Shown: one piece after another, positions 51,319 to 61,487 of the stretch
Numbering within the stretch: the first letter of the stretch is position 1
Layout: each line of letters starts with the position of its first letter
Assembly: GCF_027000115.1 (NCBI RefSeq)
Contig: NZ_JALTON010000058.1
Location: 38,449-102,448, forward strand
DNA: 64,000 bases
Direction: 5' to 3'
Source of the DNA: Thiohalobacter sp.
GTDB taxonomy: Bacteria; Pseudomonadota; Gammaproteobacteria; Thiohalobacterales; Thiohalobacteraceae
Translations under genes and position numbers: made by a program
Notes under the pieces: generated by a model
Database searches by the model: none
What the model was told of the DNA's origin: nothing
What the model saw: the letters and a program-made list of their open reading frames with translations, nothing else

Positions 51319-52070
51319 CCGGCACGCGCGGCAAGCATGAGCCGCTTCATTTCACGCACGGCCTCTTCCAGCCCGGTGAACAGGGCGCGGGCGATGATGG
51401 CATGGCCGATGTTGAGTTCATGCACGTCGCGCAGTGCGGCGACGGGGGCGACATTGTGATAGTGCAGGCCGTGCCCGGCATGCACCCGCAGACCGAGATC
51501 GGTCCCCTGCTCGACGGCGGCGACGATGCGCCGGAACTCGGCCTCCTGCGGCGCGCCGGGCTCGGCATCGGCATAGTGACCGGTGTGTATCTCGATGCAG
51601 GGTGCGCCGACCTCGGCGGCGGCCTCGATCTGGGCGGGGTCGGCATCGATGAACAGGGACACCCGCACGCCGGCCTCGGCGAGCCGGGCACAGGCCTCGC
51701 GCAGACGGTCCTTCTGGCCACGCACGTCCAGTCCGCCCTCGGTGGTCAGTTCCTCGCGCCGCTCGGGCACCAGGCAGCAGTCGGCCGGACGCACGCGCTC
51801 GGCGATGGCGAGCATCTCCTCGGTGACGGCCATTTCCAGGTTCATGCGCGTCTGCAGCGTCTCGCGCAGGATCTCCACGTCGCGTTCCTGGATGTGGCGC
51901 CGGTCCTCGCGCAGATGCAGGGTGACACTGTCGCCACCAGCCTGCTCGACGATGGCGGCCGCCTGTACCGGGTCGGGATAGCGGGTACCTCGCGCCTGAC
52001 GCAGGGTCGCGACATGGTCGATGTTGACGCCGAGCTGGATGGAGCTGGGGCTTTCCTGAAAGTGGATCAT
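51315..52070 (-). CDS. pdxJ: pyridoxine 5'-phosphate synthase
   Basis: Ring-closing enzyme of vitamin B6 synthesis, a 251-residue TIM barrel. [17 protein letters not shown] near the N-terminus (with the conserved His), [16 protein letters not shown] and the C-terminal [11 protein letters not shown] phosphate-binding motif are intact. The ATG at 52068-52070 overlaps the recO stop. Confidence 0.96.
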   Translation of the reverse strand: MIHFQESPSSIQLGVNIDHVATLRQARGTRYPDPVQAAAIVEQAGGDSVTLHLREDRRHIQERDVEILRETLQTRMNLEMAVTEEMLAIAERVRPADCCLVPERREELTTEGGLDVRGQKDRLREACARLAEAGVRVSLFIDADPAQIEAAAEVGAPCIEIHTGHYADAEPGAPQEAEFRRIVAAVEQGTDLGLRVHAGHGLHYHNVAPVAALRDVHELNIGHAIIARALFTGLEEAVREMKRLMLAARAG

Positions 52071-52822
52071 GGGGTCGTGGGGCTCCTGGTCTTGCTGCGC
52101 AGCAGTGCAGCGAGCACTTCGCGGGTCTTGAGGGGTCGGTCGCCCAGGTAGAGTGCCAGCGCGCGGCGCAACAGCCGGCGGCACTCCTGCAGGGTCCGTT
52201 CATCTTCGAGATTTTCCCGCGCCAGCGCAAGCAGGCTGGCGCCCTGGATGCCTTCGCTGCCGATGCCCGCGTCGCGCACCGGGCCGCGTTCCAGCTCATA
52301 GCGATAGCGTGCGCCGGCCTCGACGGGCATGCCGCTGTCGGCCTCGACATCCAGCAGCAGGCCGTAGCCGAGACCTTCGAGCAGGCGCTTCTCGAACAGC
52401 CGCAGAACCGGCTGGGGATCGGTCTCGCCGGCCCGGGCCAGGGCCTTGAGTGTCTGATGGTAAAGCTCGAAGAGCTCGGGATGCGGGTCGTCACGGCGCA
52501 GCAGGCGCAGCATGAGTTCATTGACATAGAAACCGGAAAACAGCGCTAGCCCCTTGAGCGCCAGTACACTGCCTTGCGCTTCGGCGCCGGTCAGCGTGCC
52601 CAGCTCGCCATGCCGCCGCCACGACAGCAGCAGCGGCTGGAAGGGCTGCAGCAGCCCCTGGCCACGGCCGCGCCCTCCGCGCCCGCCACGCGCAACCAGA
52701 CCGGTACGGCCATGTGACGCCGTGAACACCTCCAGCAGCAGGCTGTTGTCGCGGTAGGGCCGCCGGTGCAGCAGCAGACCCGGTTCAAGGTCGATGCGTT
52801 CGCGGTCAATCACGGGCGGCAT
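52067..52822 (-). CDS. recO: DNA repair protein RecO
   Basis: A 251-residue RecF-pathway mediator that loads RecA with RecR. N-terminal OB fold ([23 protein letters not shown]), then a helical domain with [13 protein letters not shown]. The zinc-finger cysteines of some RecO proteins are absent, as in E. coli. Overlaps pdxJ by 4 bp; a REP-like palindrome abuts its start codon. Confidence 0.93.
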   Translation of the reverse strand: MPPVIDRERIDLEPGLLLHRRPYRDNSLLLEVFTASHGRTGLVARGGRGGRGRGQGLLQPFQPLLLSWRRHGELGTLTGAEAQGSVLALKGLALFSGFYVNELMLRLLRRDDPHPELFELYHQTLKALARAGETDPQPVLRLFEKRLLEGLGYGLLLDVEADSGMPVEAGARYRYELERGPVRDAGIGSEGIQGASLLALARENLEDERTLQECRRLLRRALALYLGDRPLKTREVLAALLRSKTRSPTTP

Positions 52823-52853
52823 CCCGGATTGCGCCTCGCTTCATCCGGGCTGC
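52823..52853 (-). repeat. GTAGCCCGGATG REP-like palindromic repeat, copy 2
   Basis: Read on the minus strand this is GCAGCCCGGATGAAGCGAGG and on to AATCCGGG, the same unit as 34296-34326. It starts right at the recO ATG, so it will shape the recO ribosome-binding region. The rest of the 112-bp era-recO gap shows only a short GCTGC palindrome. Confidence 0.7.
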
Positions 52854-52934
52854 CGGGTTCGGAACAGAAGCACAAGCTGCTGCGGCAGCCCGAACGCAGG
52901 CCATGGTCGAAAACCCCGAATGGAGAGACATGTC

Positions 52935-53840
52935 TCAACGCCCATGCTCATCGATGCCCAGGCTGCGCAGGGCACGCTCGTCGTCTGCCCATCCTTCCTT
53001 GACCTTGACCCACAGCTCGAGGAAGACCTTGCGATCGAACAGACGCTCCATGTCCTCGCGTGCCTCCCGGCCGACCTTCTTCAGCATCTGTCCCTGCCGA
53101 CCGATGACAATGCGCTTATGGCTGTCGCGCTCGACCCAGATCAGGCCATTGATGCGCAGCAGCCCCCCCGCCTCCTCGAAGCGCTCGATCTCCACCGTCA
53201 GGCCATAGGGCAGTTCCTGGCCAAGGTGGCGAAACAGCTTCTCCCGGATCAGCTCGGCGGCCAGGAAGCGCTCGCTGCGATCGGTGATCTGGTCTTCCGG
53301 GAAACAGGGCTCGGACTCGGGCAGGCGGGCAATGACCTCCTGCTCCAGCGCAGCCAGGTTGTCGCCGCGCAGCGCGGCCAGCGGCACCAGCGCGGCAAAA
53401 TCGTGACGCCCGGCGAGCGCCTGCAGCCAGGGCAGCAGCTCACGCCGGTCGCGCAGGCGGTCGATCTTGTTGACGGCAGCGATCACCGGCTGGCCGGCCG
53501 CCTTCAGCCGTTCCAGCACCAGTTCGTCCTCGTCGGTCCAGCGGCCTGCTTCCATCACCATGACGATGACATCCACGTCCAGCAAGGCATCCAGTGCGGC
53601 GCGGTTGATGGCACGGTTGAGCGCCTTGCGGCCCGGCCTGTGAATGCCGGGCGTATCGACGTAGACGATCTGTGCCTGTGGCAGCGTCCTGATGCCGAGG
53701 ATGCGGTGGCGCGTGGTCTGCGGCTTGCGCGAGGTGATGCTGATCTTCTGGCCGATGAGGCGGTTGAGCAGGGTCGACTTGCCCACGTTGGGGCGTCCGA
53801 CCAGGGCCACGAAGCCGCAGTGAAAGGGTTTGCCGGTCAT
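52935..53840 (-). CDS. era: GTPase Era
   Basis: Ribosome assembly GTPase of 301 residues that binds the 16S rRNA 3' end. GRPNVGKSTLLN (G1), DTPGIH (G3) and NKID (G4) sit in the GTPase domain; the C-terminal KH domain has the IVIGRQGQMLKKVG loop. The ATG at 53838-53840 is the family start; an upstream in-frame Met would overlap rnc. Follows rnc by 7 bp. Confidence 0.96.
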   Translation of the reverse strand: MTGKPFHCGFVALVGRPNVGKSTLLNRLIGQKISITSRKPQTTRHRILGIRTLPQAQIVYVDTPGIHRPGRKALNRAINRAALDALLDVDVIVMVMEAGRWTDEDELVLERLKAAGQPVIAAVNKIDRLRDRRELLPWLQALAGRHDFAALVPLAALRGDNLAALEQEVIARLPESEPCFPEDQITDRSERFLAAELIREKLFRHLGQELPYGLTVEIERFEEAGGLLRINGLIWVERDSHKRIVIGRQGQMLKKVGREAREDMERLFDRKVFLELWVKVKEGWADDERALRSLGIDEHGR

Positions 53841-53847
53841 GGGTTTC

Positions 53848-54540
53848 TCAAGCGCGGGTTGCAGCGGGATCGGCCTCGAGGCGCGCGAGCATCGCAGCGG
53901 CAGCCTGCTGCTCGGCCTTACGGCGGCTGCGGCCGCTGGCCCGGACCCGCTGCCCCAACGCCGGTATGTGACATTCCACGTCGAAGGTCTGGGCGTGGGG
54001 TTCGCCATGCACCGCGATCACGTTGTACTCCGGCAGTTCAAGCTGGCGGGCCTGCAGAAACTCCTGCAGGCGGGTCTTGGGATCCTTCAGTTCGGCTGCG
54101 GTGGGCAGGGTCTCGAAGCGCTCGGCGTAGAGTCGCAATACCAGCGTGCGGGCGGCCTCGAAACCGCCATCCAGATATACCGCGCCAAGAATCGCTTCCA
54201 GCACATCGGCGAGAATGGAGTCGCGGCGATAGCCGCCGCTCTTGAGCTCGCCGGAACCCAGCCGTACATGTTCGCCCAGCTCCAGCTCGCGAGCCAGCTC
54301 GGCCAGCGTGGTCTTGCGCACCAGCGAGGCACGCAGGCGGCTGAGCTCCCCCTCGCGGTAGTCGGGAAAGCGCTCGAACAACTCTGCCGCGACCACCAGC
54401 CCCAGCGCAGCGTCACCGAGAAATTCGAGGCGTTCGTAGTTGTAGCGGCCGGCACTGCGGTGGGTCAACGCCTTGTCGAGCAGGTCGGGATCCCCGAAAC
54501 GATAGCCGAGCTTCGCCTGCAGGGATTCCAGGTCCTTCAT
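53848..54540 (-). CDS. rnc: ribonuclease III
   Basis: Double-strand RNA endonuclease of 230 residues. The signature [16 protein letters not shown] (residues about 37-52) holds the catalytic Glu and Asp; the second acidic pair is in [15 protein letters not shown]. The C-terminal dsRBD spans about 155-225. The start overlaps the DUF4845 stop by one base (TGATG), so the two are coupled. Confidence 0.96.
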   Translation of the reverse strand: MKDLESLQAKLGYRFGDPDLLDKALTHRSAGRYNYERLEFLGDAALGLVVAAELFERFPDYREGELSRLRASLVRKTTLAELARELELGEHVRLGSGELKSGGYRRDSILADVLEAILGAVYLDGGFEAARTLVLRLYAERFETLPTAAELKDPKTRLQEFLQARQLELPEYNVIAVHGEPHAQTFDVECHIPALGQRVRASGRSRRKAEQQAAAAMLARLEADPAATRA

Positions 54541-54908
54541 CAGCGATGGACGATTTCTACCGACTTGTCGAACTTCGTCACTGCATCGACGTTGCCCAGA
54601 ACAGGCACCCGGACCTCGTACTTGACGGAAACGATGGTACGGCCTCTGTCGCGAGTGATCTTGACCTCCTTCGCCTTCACATGCTCGACATCGTTGATGT
54701 CGAAGCGACGACTGATGAGGGTGCGGATCTCTCCCGGCGACTTTTGCGTGATGCCGGGTTCGTTCTTGAGCGACTCCAGGGTGCTCTCGACCTTGAAGTA
54801 CTCGAGATAGTTCGGCACCAGGCGCAGCACCAGGATGGCAAAGAAGGCGATCAGGCCGAGGACGACCAGCCAGCTGATGAGAGTCATGCCCCGCTGTTGC
54901 TCGCGCAT
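54540..54908 (-). CDS. DUF4845 membrane protein
   Basis: A 122-residue protein with an N-terminal type-IV-pilin-like segment ([24 protein letters not shown], in part) and a soluble C-terminal domain of about 85 residues. The gene sits between lepB and rnc in the same place as P. aeruginosa PA0769. The pilin-like N-terminus (Gly-Met-Thr-Leu-Ile) is not followed by the Glu5 of true pilins. Function unknown. Confidence 0.85.
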   Translation of the reverse strand: MREQQRGMTLISWLVVLGLIAFFAILVLRLVPNYLEYFKVESTLESLKNEPGITQKSPGEIRTLISRRFDINDVEHVKAKEVKITRDRGRTIVSVKYEVRVPVLGNVDAVTKFDKSVEIVHR

Positions 54909-54930
54909 GCGAATTACCCCGCTCCGATTC

Positions 54931-55737
54931 TCAGTGTATGGTCTCGCCGATGCGGCGCCAGGTGATCCGCTTCGCCGTGGCATCCCAGTTCATCCAGATC
55001 ATGAACGCCTTGCCGACGAGGTTCTGTTCCGGGACCGGTCCGAAGTAGCGGCTGTCCCGACTGTTGTCCCGATTGTCGCCCATCATGAAGTAGTGTCCTG
55101 GCGGCACCACCGTTTCGCCCTCGACACCCGGCACCCCGGGCCGCACCAGGATCTCGTGACGCACGCCCATCAGATCCTCGATGCGATGGCTGGCGCCGGT
55201 GCTGGCAATCCCTGCGCCGGATCCCACATAGGTGCCTATGACTTCCTGCGGCATGGGCTTGCCGTTGATATAAAGGATTTTGTCGCGATAGGCAACACGA
55301 TCGCCAGGCACCCCCACCACGCGCTTGATGTAGTCGACGGAGGGATCCTCGGGATAGCGGAACACCACCACGTCGCCGCGCTGCGGTTCGCCGACCTCGA
55401 TGATCTTGGTGTTGAGCACCGGCAGCCGGATGCCATAGGCGAACTTGTTGACCAGGATGAAGTCACCCACCAGCAGGGTCGGCATCATGGATCCGCTGGG
55501 AATGCGGAAGGGTTCAGCCAGAAAGGAACGCAGCAGCAAAACGATGAGAATGACCGGAAAGAAAGCGCGCGCATACTCGACCAGCACCGGCTCTTTGAGC
55601 ACCCGCTCGCGCTCAGGCTCGGGCAGCGCGGCAGCGCGCTGGCGCCGGCGTGGCGCCAGCAGCAGTGCGTCCAGCCCCCAAAGGGCGCCGGTTATGAAAG
55701 TGGCCAGTACCAGGATCAGCGGAAAATCGAAGTTCAT
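54931..55737 (-). CDS. lepB: signal peptidase I
   Basis: Inner-membrane protease of 268 residues that removes signal peptides in the periplasm. Two N-terminal membrane segments (about 3-22 and 55-75), the catalytic Ser in IPSGSMMPTLLVGD and the general-base Lys in DYIKRVVGVPGD, plus the C-terminal GDNRDNSRDSR box. Located between lepA and DUF4845. Confidence 0.96.
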   Translation of the reverse strand: MNFDFPLILVLATFITGALWGLDALLLAPRRRQRAAALPEPERERVLKEPVLVEYARAFFPVILIVLLLRSFLAEPFRIPSGSMMPTLLVGDFILVNKFAYGIRLPVLNTKIIEVGEPQRGDVVVFRYPEDPSVDYIKRVVGVPGDRVAYRDKILYINGKPMPQEVIGTYVGSGAGIASTGASHRIEDLMGVRHEILVRPGVPGVEGETVVPPGHYFMMGDNRDNSRDSRYFGPVPEQNLVGKAFMIWMNWDATAKRITWRRIGETIH

Positions 55738-55774
55738 GCCTGTGGTTCCTTGAGGGGGTTGCCTTCCATGCGAT

Positions 55775-57580
55775 TCACCTGTTCTTGCCCACGTGCAGCA
55801 CGGCCAGGAAGGCGGACTGCGGGATCTCCACCTTGCCGAACTGCTTCATGCGCTTCTTGCCGGCCTTCTGCTTTTCCAGCAGCTTGCGCTTGCGGGTGAT
55901 GTCGCCACCGTAGCACTTGGCGGTGACGTTCTTGCGCAGGGCCTTGACCGTGGTGCGGGCGATGACGTGGGTGCCGATCGCCGCCTGGATGGCCACATCG
56001 AACATCTGCCGCGGAATCAGTTCCTTCATGGTCTCGGCCACTTCGCGGCCACGGCTCTGCGCCTGGTCGGCATGCACGATCATGGACAGGGCGTCGACCC
56101 GCTCGCCGTTGATGAGAATGTCCAGCTTGACCAGATTCGCCGGCTGGAAGCGCAGGAAGCTGTAGTCGAAGGAGGCATAGCCGCGGCTGGCCGACTTCAG
56201 CCGGTCGAAGAAGTCCAGTACCACCTCTGACAGCGGCAGCTCAAAGGTCAGCGACACCTGCTTGCCCATGTACTGCAGATTCTTCTGCACGCCGCGTTTC
56301 TCGATGCACAGGCCGATGACCGCCCCCAGGTAGTCCTGCGGGACCAGGATGTTGGCAAGGATGATGGGCTCGCGGATTTCGCTGATCTGGTTGACCGGGG
56401 GCAGCTCGGCCGGATTGTCGATCTCGATCACCTCGCCGCGGGTAGTCTCCACCTGGTAGACCACGGTCGGCGCGGTGGTGATGAGATCGAGATTGTATTC
56501 GCGCTCCAGCCGCTCCTGCACGATCTCCATGTGCAGCATGCCGAGAAAGCCGCAGCGGAAACCGAAGCCCAGCGCCTGGGAGTTCTCCGGTTCGAAGTGC
56601 AGCGAGGCGTCGTTCAGGCGTAGCTTCTGCAAGGCGTCGCGCAACGCCTCGTAGTCGTCGGACGCCACCGGGTACAGGCCGGCGAACACCCGTGGCTGCA
56701 CCTTCTGAAAGCCGGGGAGGGGCTCGCTGGCGGGCCGGTCGGCCAGGGTCAGGGTATCGCCCACCGGGGCGCCGTCGATCTCCTTGATGCCGGCAATCAC
56801 GAAACCCACATCGCCCGCAGTGAGCACGTCACGCTCGGCGCGCTTGGGGGTGAACACGCCGACACTGTCGACCACGTGGCTGCGCCCGGTGGACATGACC
56901 AGCATCTTCTGCCGCTTGCGCAGCGAGCCCTGCTTGATGCGCACCAGCGAGATCACGCCCACATAGGCATCGAACCAGGAATCGATGATCAGCGCCTGCA
57001 GCGGCGCCTCCGGATCGCCTTCCGGTGGCGGGATGCGCTCGATCAGCGCCTCCAGGATGTCTTCCACGCCCTCCCCGGTCTTGGCGCTGGCGCGCACGGC
57101 ATCGTGCGCCTCGATGCCGATGATCTCCTCGATCTCCTCGATCACCCGGTCGGGGTCCGCCGAGGGCAGGTCGATCTTGTTCAGCACCGGCACCACCTCC
57201 AGGCCCATCTCGATGGCGGTATAGCAGTTGGCCACGCTCTGGGCCTCGACGCCCTGCGCGGCATCGACCACCAGCAGCGCGCCCTCGCAAGCGGCCAGCG
57301 ACCGCGATACCTCGTAGGAAAAATCGACGTGACCGGGCGTATCGATGAAGTTGAGGCGGTAGGTCTCGCCGTTTCGCGCCCTGTAGTCCAGGGTGACGCT
57401 CTGCGCCTTGATGGTGATGCCGCGCTCGCGCTCCAAGTCCATGGAGTCCAGCACCTGCTCGGCCATTTCGCGCTCGCTCAGCCCCCCGCAGATCTGGATG
57501 AAACGATCGGCGAGGGTGGATTTGCCATGATCGATGTGGGCGATGATGGAGAAGTTGCGGATGTGGCTGAGATCGGTCAC
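55775..57580 (-). CDS. lepA: elongation factor 4 (LepA)
   Basis: Ribosomal GTPase of 601 residues. [13 protein letters not shown] (G1), DTPGHVDF (G3) and [10 protein letters not shown] (G4) in the GTPase domain; the LepA-specific C-terminal domain ends [20 protein letters not shown] start at 57578-57580. It precedes lepB by 37 bp on the same strand, the standard lepA-lepB pair. Confidence 0.97.
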   Translation of the reverse strand: MTDLSHIRNFSIIAHIDHGKSTLADRFIQICGGLSEREMAEQVLDSMDLERERGITIKAQSVTLDYRARNGETYRLNFIDTPGHVDFSYEVSRSLAACEGALLVVDAAQGVEAQSVANCYTAIEMGLEVVPVLNKIDLPSADPDRVIEEIEEIIGIEAHDAVRASAKTGEGVEDILEALIERIPPPEGDPEAPLQALIIDSWFDAYVGVISLVRIKQGSLRKRQKMLVMSTGRSHVVDSVGVFTPKRAERDVLTAGDVGFVIAGIKEIDGAPVGDTLTLADRPASEPLPGFQKVQPRVFAGLYPVASDDYEALRDALQKLRLNDASLHFEPENSQALGFGFRCGFLGMLHMEIVQERLEREYNLDLITTAPTVVYQVETTRGEVIEIDNPAELPPVNQISEIREPIILANILVPQDYLGAVIGLCIEKRGVQKNLQYMGKQVSLTFELPLSEVVLDFFDRLKSASRGYASFDYSFLRFQPANLVKLDILINGERVDALSMIVHADQAQSRGREVAETMKELIPRQMFDVAIQAAIGTHVIARTTVKALRKNVTAKCYGGDITRKRKLLEKQKAGKKRMKQFGKVEIPQSAFLAVLHVGKNR

Positions 57581-57683
57581 GAATGCCTGCCTGCGACGAC
57601 ACGCCGCGCGGTCGCCGGAAATGGAATCCTGTCTGATACGGTGTGCGGGGTAAGCCCTTGTATGGGCGAAGGATTATACACAC

Positions 57684-57923
57684 TCAGACGGGGGACAGAT
57701 AGCGCCTGAAGGCGACCTCGTCAAAAAACGGGCTGCAGACTTCTTCAGCGCCGGCCACCAGCACCGGTACGCGCGTGCCGTAGCGCTCGACCAGCGCGGG
57801 ATCGGTGTCGATATCAATCACTTGCAGCTCGAACGAGGCCTGTTCGCGCCAGCGCAGCAACTCCGCCTCCATGTCCTGGCAGAGATGGCAGGCGGGGCGT
57901 CCGTAGAGCACGAAGACCGGCAT
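57684..57923 (-). CDS. glutaredoxin-family thiol protein
   Basis: A 79-residue thioredoxin-fold protein with a CHLC redox motif (Cys13, Cys16) after the first strand (MPVFVLYGRPACHLC) and a cis-Pro in TRVPVLV. It belongs to the short DUF836-like glutaredoxins. It stands between mucD and lepA, where P. aeruginosa has no gene. The substrate is unknown. Confidence 0.85.
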   Translation of the reverse strand: MPVFVLYGRPACHLCQDMEAELLRWREQASFELQVIDIDTDPALVERYGTRVPVLVAGAEEVCSPFFDEVAFRRYLSPV

Positions 57924-57934
57924 GGTGAAGGGGA

Positions 57935-57960
57935 GGCCCGGGAAAGGATTCTCCCGGGCC
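57935..57960. promoter_or_regulatory. hairpin between mucD and the glutaredoxin gene
   Basis: A perfect 9-bp stem (GGCCCGGGA/TCCCGGGCC) with an 8-base loop in the 44-bp spacer. No T-run follows in either direction, so it is at most a weak or Rho-assisted stop for mucD. Confidence 0.35.
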
Positions 57961-57967
57961 CCTTGCC

Positions 57968-59401
57968 TCAGTCCTTCGGAATGCGCACCGCCAGGAACAG
58001 CGGCCCCGCGCGGCGCTGGACCAGCACCGGTACCGTGCTGCCCGGCTTCGCCGCCTCGACCAGCTCGCGGAAATGCTCGACGTCCTTCACCTTCTTGTTG
58101 GCGAACATCACGATCACGTCGCCCTTGCGGATGCCGGCCTTGGCACCGGCGCCCTGCTCCAGCTCGGTGACCAGCACGCCACCCTTCTCCAGGTCGAGAT
58201 CCTCGCGCAGTTGCGCGGGCACCTCGGTCACAGCCAGGCCGATGCGGTTGGTACGCTCGACAGGTGCCTTGCCCGGTTCGGCCTCGGCGACCTGCTCGTC
58301 CTCCAGCTCGCCCAGGGTCACGAACAGTTGCTTCGGCTTGCCGTTGCGCAGCACCTTGACCGCGACCCGCTCGCCCACCGGCGCGCTGCCCACCATGGGC
58401 GGCAGCTTGGCCGAGGTCGTCACCTCGCGGCCGTTGAACTCGACGATGATGTCACCGACCCGGATGCCCGCCTTGTCCGCCGGACTGTCCGGCACAACCT
58501 TGGACACCAGCGCGCCGATGGGCTTGTCCATGCCAAAGGATTCGGCCAGGTCGCGGGTCACGTCCTGGATGAGCACACCCAGCCAGCCGCGGCTGACCTT
58601 GCCCTTGGTCTTGAGCTGCTCGGCGACATCCATGGCCACGTCGATGGGAATGGCGAAGGACAGGCCCATGTAGCCGCCGGTGCGCGAGAAGATCTGCGAA
58701 TTCACGCCAACCACTTCGCCGTCCATGTTGAACAGCGGCCCCCCCGAATTGCCGGGGTTGATGGCGACATCGGTCTGGATGAAGGGCACATAATTCTCCC
58801 GCGGCAAGGCCCTGCCCTTGGCGCTGACGATACCGGCGGTTGCCGAGCGTTCGAAACCGAACGGCGAACCGATGGCCAGCACCCACTCGCCCACTTTCAG
58901 CTTCTCGGCACTGCCCAGTTTGGCAACCGGCAATCCGGCGGCCTCGACCTTGAGCAAGGCGATGTCGCTGCGGGCGTCGGTGCCCACCACCTTGGCGCTG
59001 TACTCGCTACGGTCATACAGCCGCACCACGATCTCGGTCGCGTGCTTGACCACATGGTTGTTGGTCAGGATGTAGCCATCGGAGGAGATGATGAAACCGG
59101 ACCCCAGCGACTTGGTTTCCTCTTCCCGCTCCTCGCCCTGGCCGTCGCCGAAGAAATGCTTGAACAGGTCGTTGAACGGACTGTCCTCGGGCAGATCGGG
59201 CACTTCGATGCCCGGCGGCAGGCCGCCGAAGCGACGCTTGACCAGCTGGGTGGTGCTGATATTGACCACAACCGGCGAGCTTTCCTCGACCAGTTCGGAA
59301 AAATCCGGCAGCGAGCGGGCCTGGGCCTGCGCTGCCAGGGAAACCAGCAGCACGCCCACCAGCCAGGCAGTCGCGCGCTTGTATAGTGCGTAATCCTTCA
59401 T
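57968..59401 (-). CDS. mucD: periplasmic serine protease MucD/DegQ
   Basis: HtrA-family protease and chaperone of 477 residues that clears misfolded envelope proteins. Signal peptide about 1-28; catalytic triad His in TNNHVV, Asp in SDIALLKVE, Ser in NPGNSGGPLF; two PDZ domains in the C-terminal half (about 265-360 and 380-470). The ATG at 59399-59401 is chosen for the signal peptide; the frame stays open upstream into rseC. Last gene of the rpoE-mucA-mucB-rseC-mucD unit. Confidence 0.94.
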   Translation of the reverse strand: MKDYALYKRATAWLVGVLLVSLAAQAQARSLPDFSELVEESSPVVVNISTTQLVKRRFGGLPPGIEVPDLPEDSPFNDLFKHFFGDGQGEEREEETKSLGSGFIISSDGYILTNNHVVKHATEIVVRLYDRSEYSAKVVGTDARSDIALLKVEAAGLPVAKLGSAEKLKVGEWVLAIGSPFGFERSATAGIVSAKGRALPRENYVPFIQTDVAINPGNSGGPLFNMDGEVVGVNSQIFSRTGGYMGLSFAIPIDVAMDVAEQLKTKGKVSRGWLGVLIQDVTRDLAESFGMDKPIGALVSKVVPDSPADKAGIRVGDIIVEFNGREVTTSAKLPPMVGSAPVGERVAVKVLRNGKPKQLFVTLGELEDEQVAEAEPGKAPVERTNRIGLAVTEVPAQLREDLDLEKGGVLVTELEQGAGAKAGIRKGDVIVMFANKKVKDVEHFRELVEAAKPGSTVPVLVQRRAGPLFLAVRIPKD

Positions 59402-59468
59402 TGCTTCTCCTGGAGACAAGGTTTCGTTTGTTGTCCGCCTGTTTAAAGGGTCTCGTTCCCCGCGCGGA

Positions 59469-59960
59469 TCATCCCCCGGATGCGACCGGACCGATGCCGG
59501 AGACCGGGGATTCCGTTGCCAGCCGCCGCAACACCACGGGCTGGAAACGGGTATCGGCCTGGACGCGGCGCGCGAAACGCCGCACCCAGGCCAGTCCGGC
59601 CAGGAAACCGGCCAGACCCGCGAGCAGCGCGGCGGCCTCTCCGGACCACAGCATCCGCTGCCCGAGCAGTTCTCCCAACAGACCGCCGGCGAGCAGCCCC
59701 GCCAGCGGCACCAGATACACCGCCAGCGACCCCTTGACGAAGGCATCCTCGCGCAGACCGATGAGCACGGTATCGCCGACCTGCATGCCTTCGGGCGCCA
59801 CGGCGCGCACCCGTGCCCGACGCTGACCATACACCTTTGCCAGCACCGAGGTCCCGCAACCGGCCTTCGCGGCACAACTGCCGCAGGCACTCTGGCGCTG
59901 CGTCTCGACCCAGACAAAGCCGGGTTCGACCGCCACTACTGTAGCCGATTCCTCGATCAT
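59469..59960 (-). CDS. rseC: RseC/MucC family protein
   Basis: A 163-residue inner-membrane protein with four cysteines near the N-terminus (QSACGSCAAKAGCGT) and two membrane helices (about 78-122) around a short loop. The family modulates the sigma-E and SoxR redox systems. Overlaps the mucB stop by 4 bp (ATGA). Position between mucB and mucD matches the pseudomonad mucC. Confidence 0.9.
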   Translation of the reverse strand: MIEESATVVAVEPGFVWVETQRQSACGSCAAKAGCGTSVLAKVYGQRRARVRAVAPEGMQVGDTVLIGLREDAFVKGSLAVYLVPLAGLLAGGLLGELLGQRMLWSGEAAALLAGLAGFLAGLAWVRRFARRVQADTRFQPVVLRRLATESPVSGIGPVASGG

Positions 59961-60943
59961 CGGCGCCGCATGCCTTCGGCGATGCGCTGCACCGTGACCG
60001 GCGGCACCTCCCCAACCACGGTGACGTGCACCCCGTCGCGGCTCAGGCCCATGGCACTGACCGCGCCCATGCGCGACAGCCCCTGCAGGCGTTCATCCGG
60101 ATCTTCCGCACGCTCCACGTAGACGGACACCGCAGCCAGACCATCACTGTAGACCATGTGCTCGACCCGTGCCGAGCGGCCCGGCATGCCATGGCGGTTA
60201 TGGTGCCTCAGGCTGAATCCCGGCGGCAGCCAGCCGGCTTCCCAGCTCATGGCTGCGTGGGTTTCCATCTCCTGCTCCCGGCCCTCGTCGTCGCCGATGT
60301 GCCGGAAGGTGCGCCCGTCCAGCGTGGGCAGCAGTTCCTCGTCGGCGATGCGGTCGCTGATTTCCAGCTCCGTGAACATCATCTGTTCGACCGGGATTCC
60401 CTCGGGTGTGAGCAACTCGAACCGCAGCGGCAGCCGCGAGGGATCGGCCAGCCAGACCCGGTAGCCGTACCGATAGGTGTCGCGCGGGCGCACTGCCACC
60501 ACTTCGCAGGGCTGGCCGGCCACGCGGTCGCGGCCAACGCGCAGAAATTCATAATGGGCATCCAGTGCATCCAGATCCTCGGGAAACCCGGTGTTCAGGG
60601 GCGTACGCGGAAAATTGCGATCCACCATCACCGCCTGGCTGTCGGGCATGATGCAGACGACGCCCTCGGCGTCACGCAGAATCTCCCGCGCCGCCCCGGT
60701 GAGCGCCAGCAGACGCTCCCGCGCCTCGTCCCCTTCGACGCGATGCACCAGCCGCATGGCCTCCATCTGGCCGTCATGGAAATAGACGAAGGTGCCGCGA
60801 AAGCTGGTGCGTTGCACCGCCTCGTTCATATCCATCAGCAGCCGCTGCGCGGATTCGTCGGCGCGCGCGCTCGGGGAAACCGCCAGCAGCAAGACCAGCA
60901 GGCCGGGGACAAGGCGGGAAAGGGGGTTTCTAGCGAACGGCAT
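59957..60943 (-). CDS. mucB: sigma-E regulatory protein MucB/RseB
   Basis: Periplasmic regulator of 328 residues that shields the anti-sigma factor MucA from proteolysis. Signal peptide about 1-27 (ending SARA); the two-domain LolA-like fold begins with RLLMDMNEAVQRTSFRGTF and the C-terminal domain includes WEAGWLPPGFSL. The ATG at 60941-60943 is chosen for the signal peptide; the gene overlaps mucA by 14 bp. Confidence 0.92.
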   Translation of the reverse strand: MPFARNPLSRLVPGLLVLLLAVSPSARADESAQRLLMDMNEAVQRTSFRGTFVYFHDGQMEAMRLVHRVEGDEARERLLALTGAAREILRDAEGVVCIMPDSQAVMVDRNFPRTPLNTGFPEDLDALDAHYEFLRVGRDRVAGQPCEVVAVRPRDTYRYGYRVWLADPSRLPLRFELLTPEGIPVEQMMFTELEISDRIADEELLPTLDGRTFRHIGDDEGREQEMETHAAMSWEAGWLPPGFSLRHHNRHGMPGRSARVEHMVYSDGLAAVSVYVERAEDPDERLQGLSRMGAVSAMGLSRDGVHVTVVGEVPPVTVQRIAEGMRRR

Positions 60944-61481
60944 TCGGACCCTGATCGTAGCCGGCGATCCGCACATGGGGCGCTATGGGCGCAAACCCGG
61001 CCCTTACGGCGTATTCGCTGTGATTGACCAGATAGGGGTTGAGACGCTCGGCCAGTCCCCGGTCCACACCCTGCCAGCGGGTGCCCGCCACGCGCCGGAA
61101 CTGATCCGCGGCGGGTGCCGCCGCCAGCGTGGCCCCTGGCGCCTCGGCGGAGGGCGTGTCGAGACGCTGGGCCACCAGCACTGCCGCCAGCGCCACGCTG
61201 GCGGCGATGGCGGCGCCGCCCAGCGGCCGCAGCCAGCGCAGATGCCGGCCACCACGGACAGGCGGTTCGTCATCCAGGGCGGCCATCACGCGGTCCGCCA
61301 GATCGGGTGCAAGCCGGTCGGGCAGCCGGCAATGCAGGGCATCGGCGATCAGATGGTAGCGGTCCCAGCGGGCGCGCAGCCCGGGCTCGCGTTGCAGCCG
61401 CGCCAGCAGCAGGGCCTGCTGCTCGGCCGGCAATTCACCGTCCATCCAGGCGGAAATCTGTTCGTCTATGGTTTCTTTCAT
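60930..61481 (-). CDS. mucA: sigma-E anti-sigma factor MucA/RseA
   Basis: A 183-residue single-pass membrane protein. The cytoplasmic anti-sigma domain (1-80; ISAWMDGELPAEQQALLLARL, in part) binds RpoE; a membrane helix spans about 86-105 (GGAAIAASVALAAVLVA); the periplasmic tail is MucB-binding. Between rpoE (6 bp) and mucB (overlap). Confidence 0.93.
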   Translation of the reverse strand: MKETIDEQISAWMDGELPAEQQALLLARLQREPGLRARWDRYHLIADALHCRLPDRLAPDLADRVMAALDDEPPVRGGRHLRWLRPLGGAAIAASVALAAVLVAQRLDTPSAEAPGATLAAAPAADQFRRVAGTRWQGVDRGLAERLNPYLVNHSEYAVRAGFAPIAPHVRIAGYDQGPNAVR

Positions 61482-61487
61482 GTCCTG

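Noticed and set aside
59402..59468. Sigma-E promoter ahead of mucD (GGAAC at about 59456-59460 on the minus strand)
   Set aside because: No TCTGA-like -10 at the right distance. The same failed for GGAAC about 120 bp upstream of rpoE.
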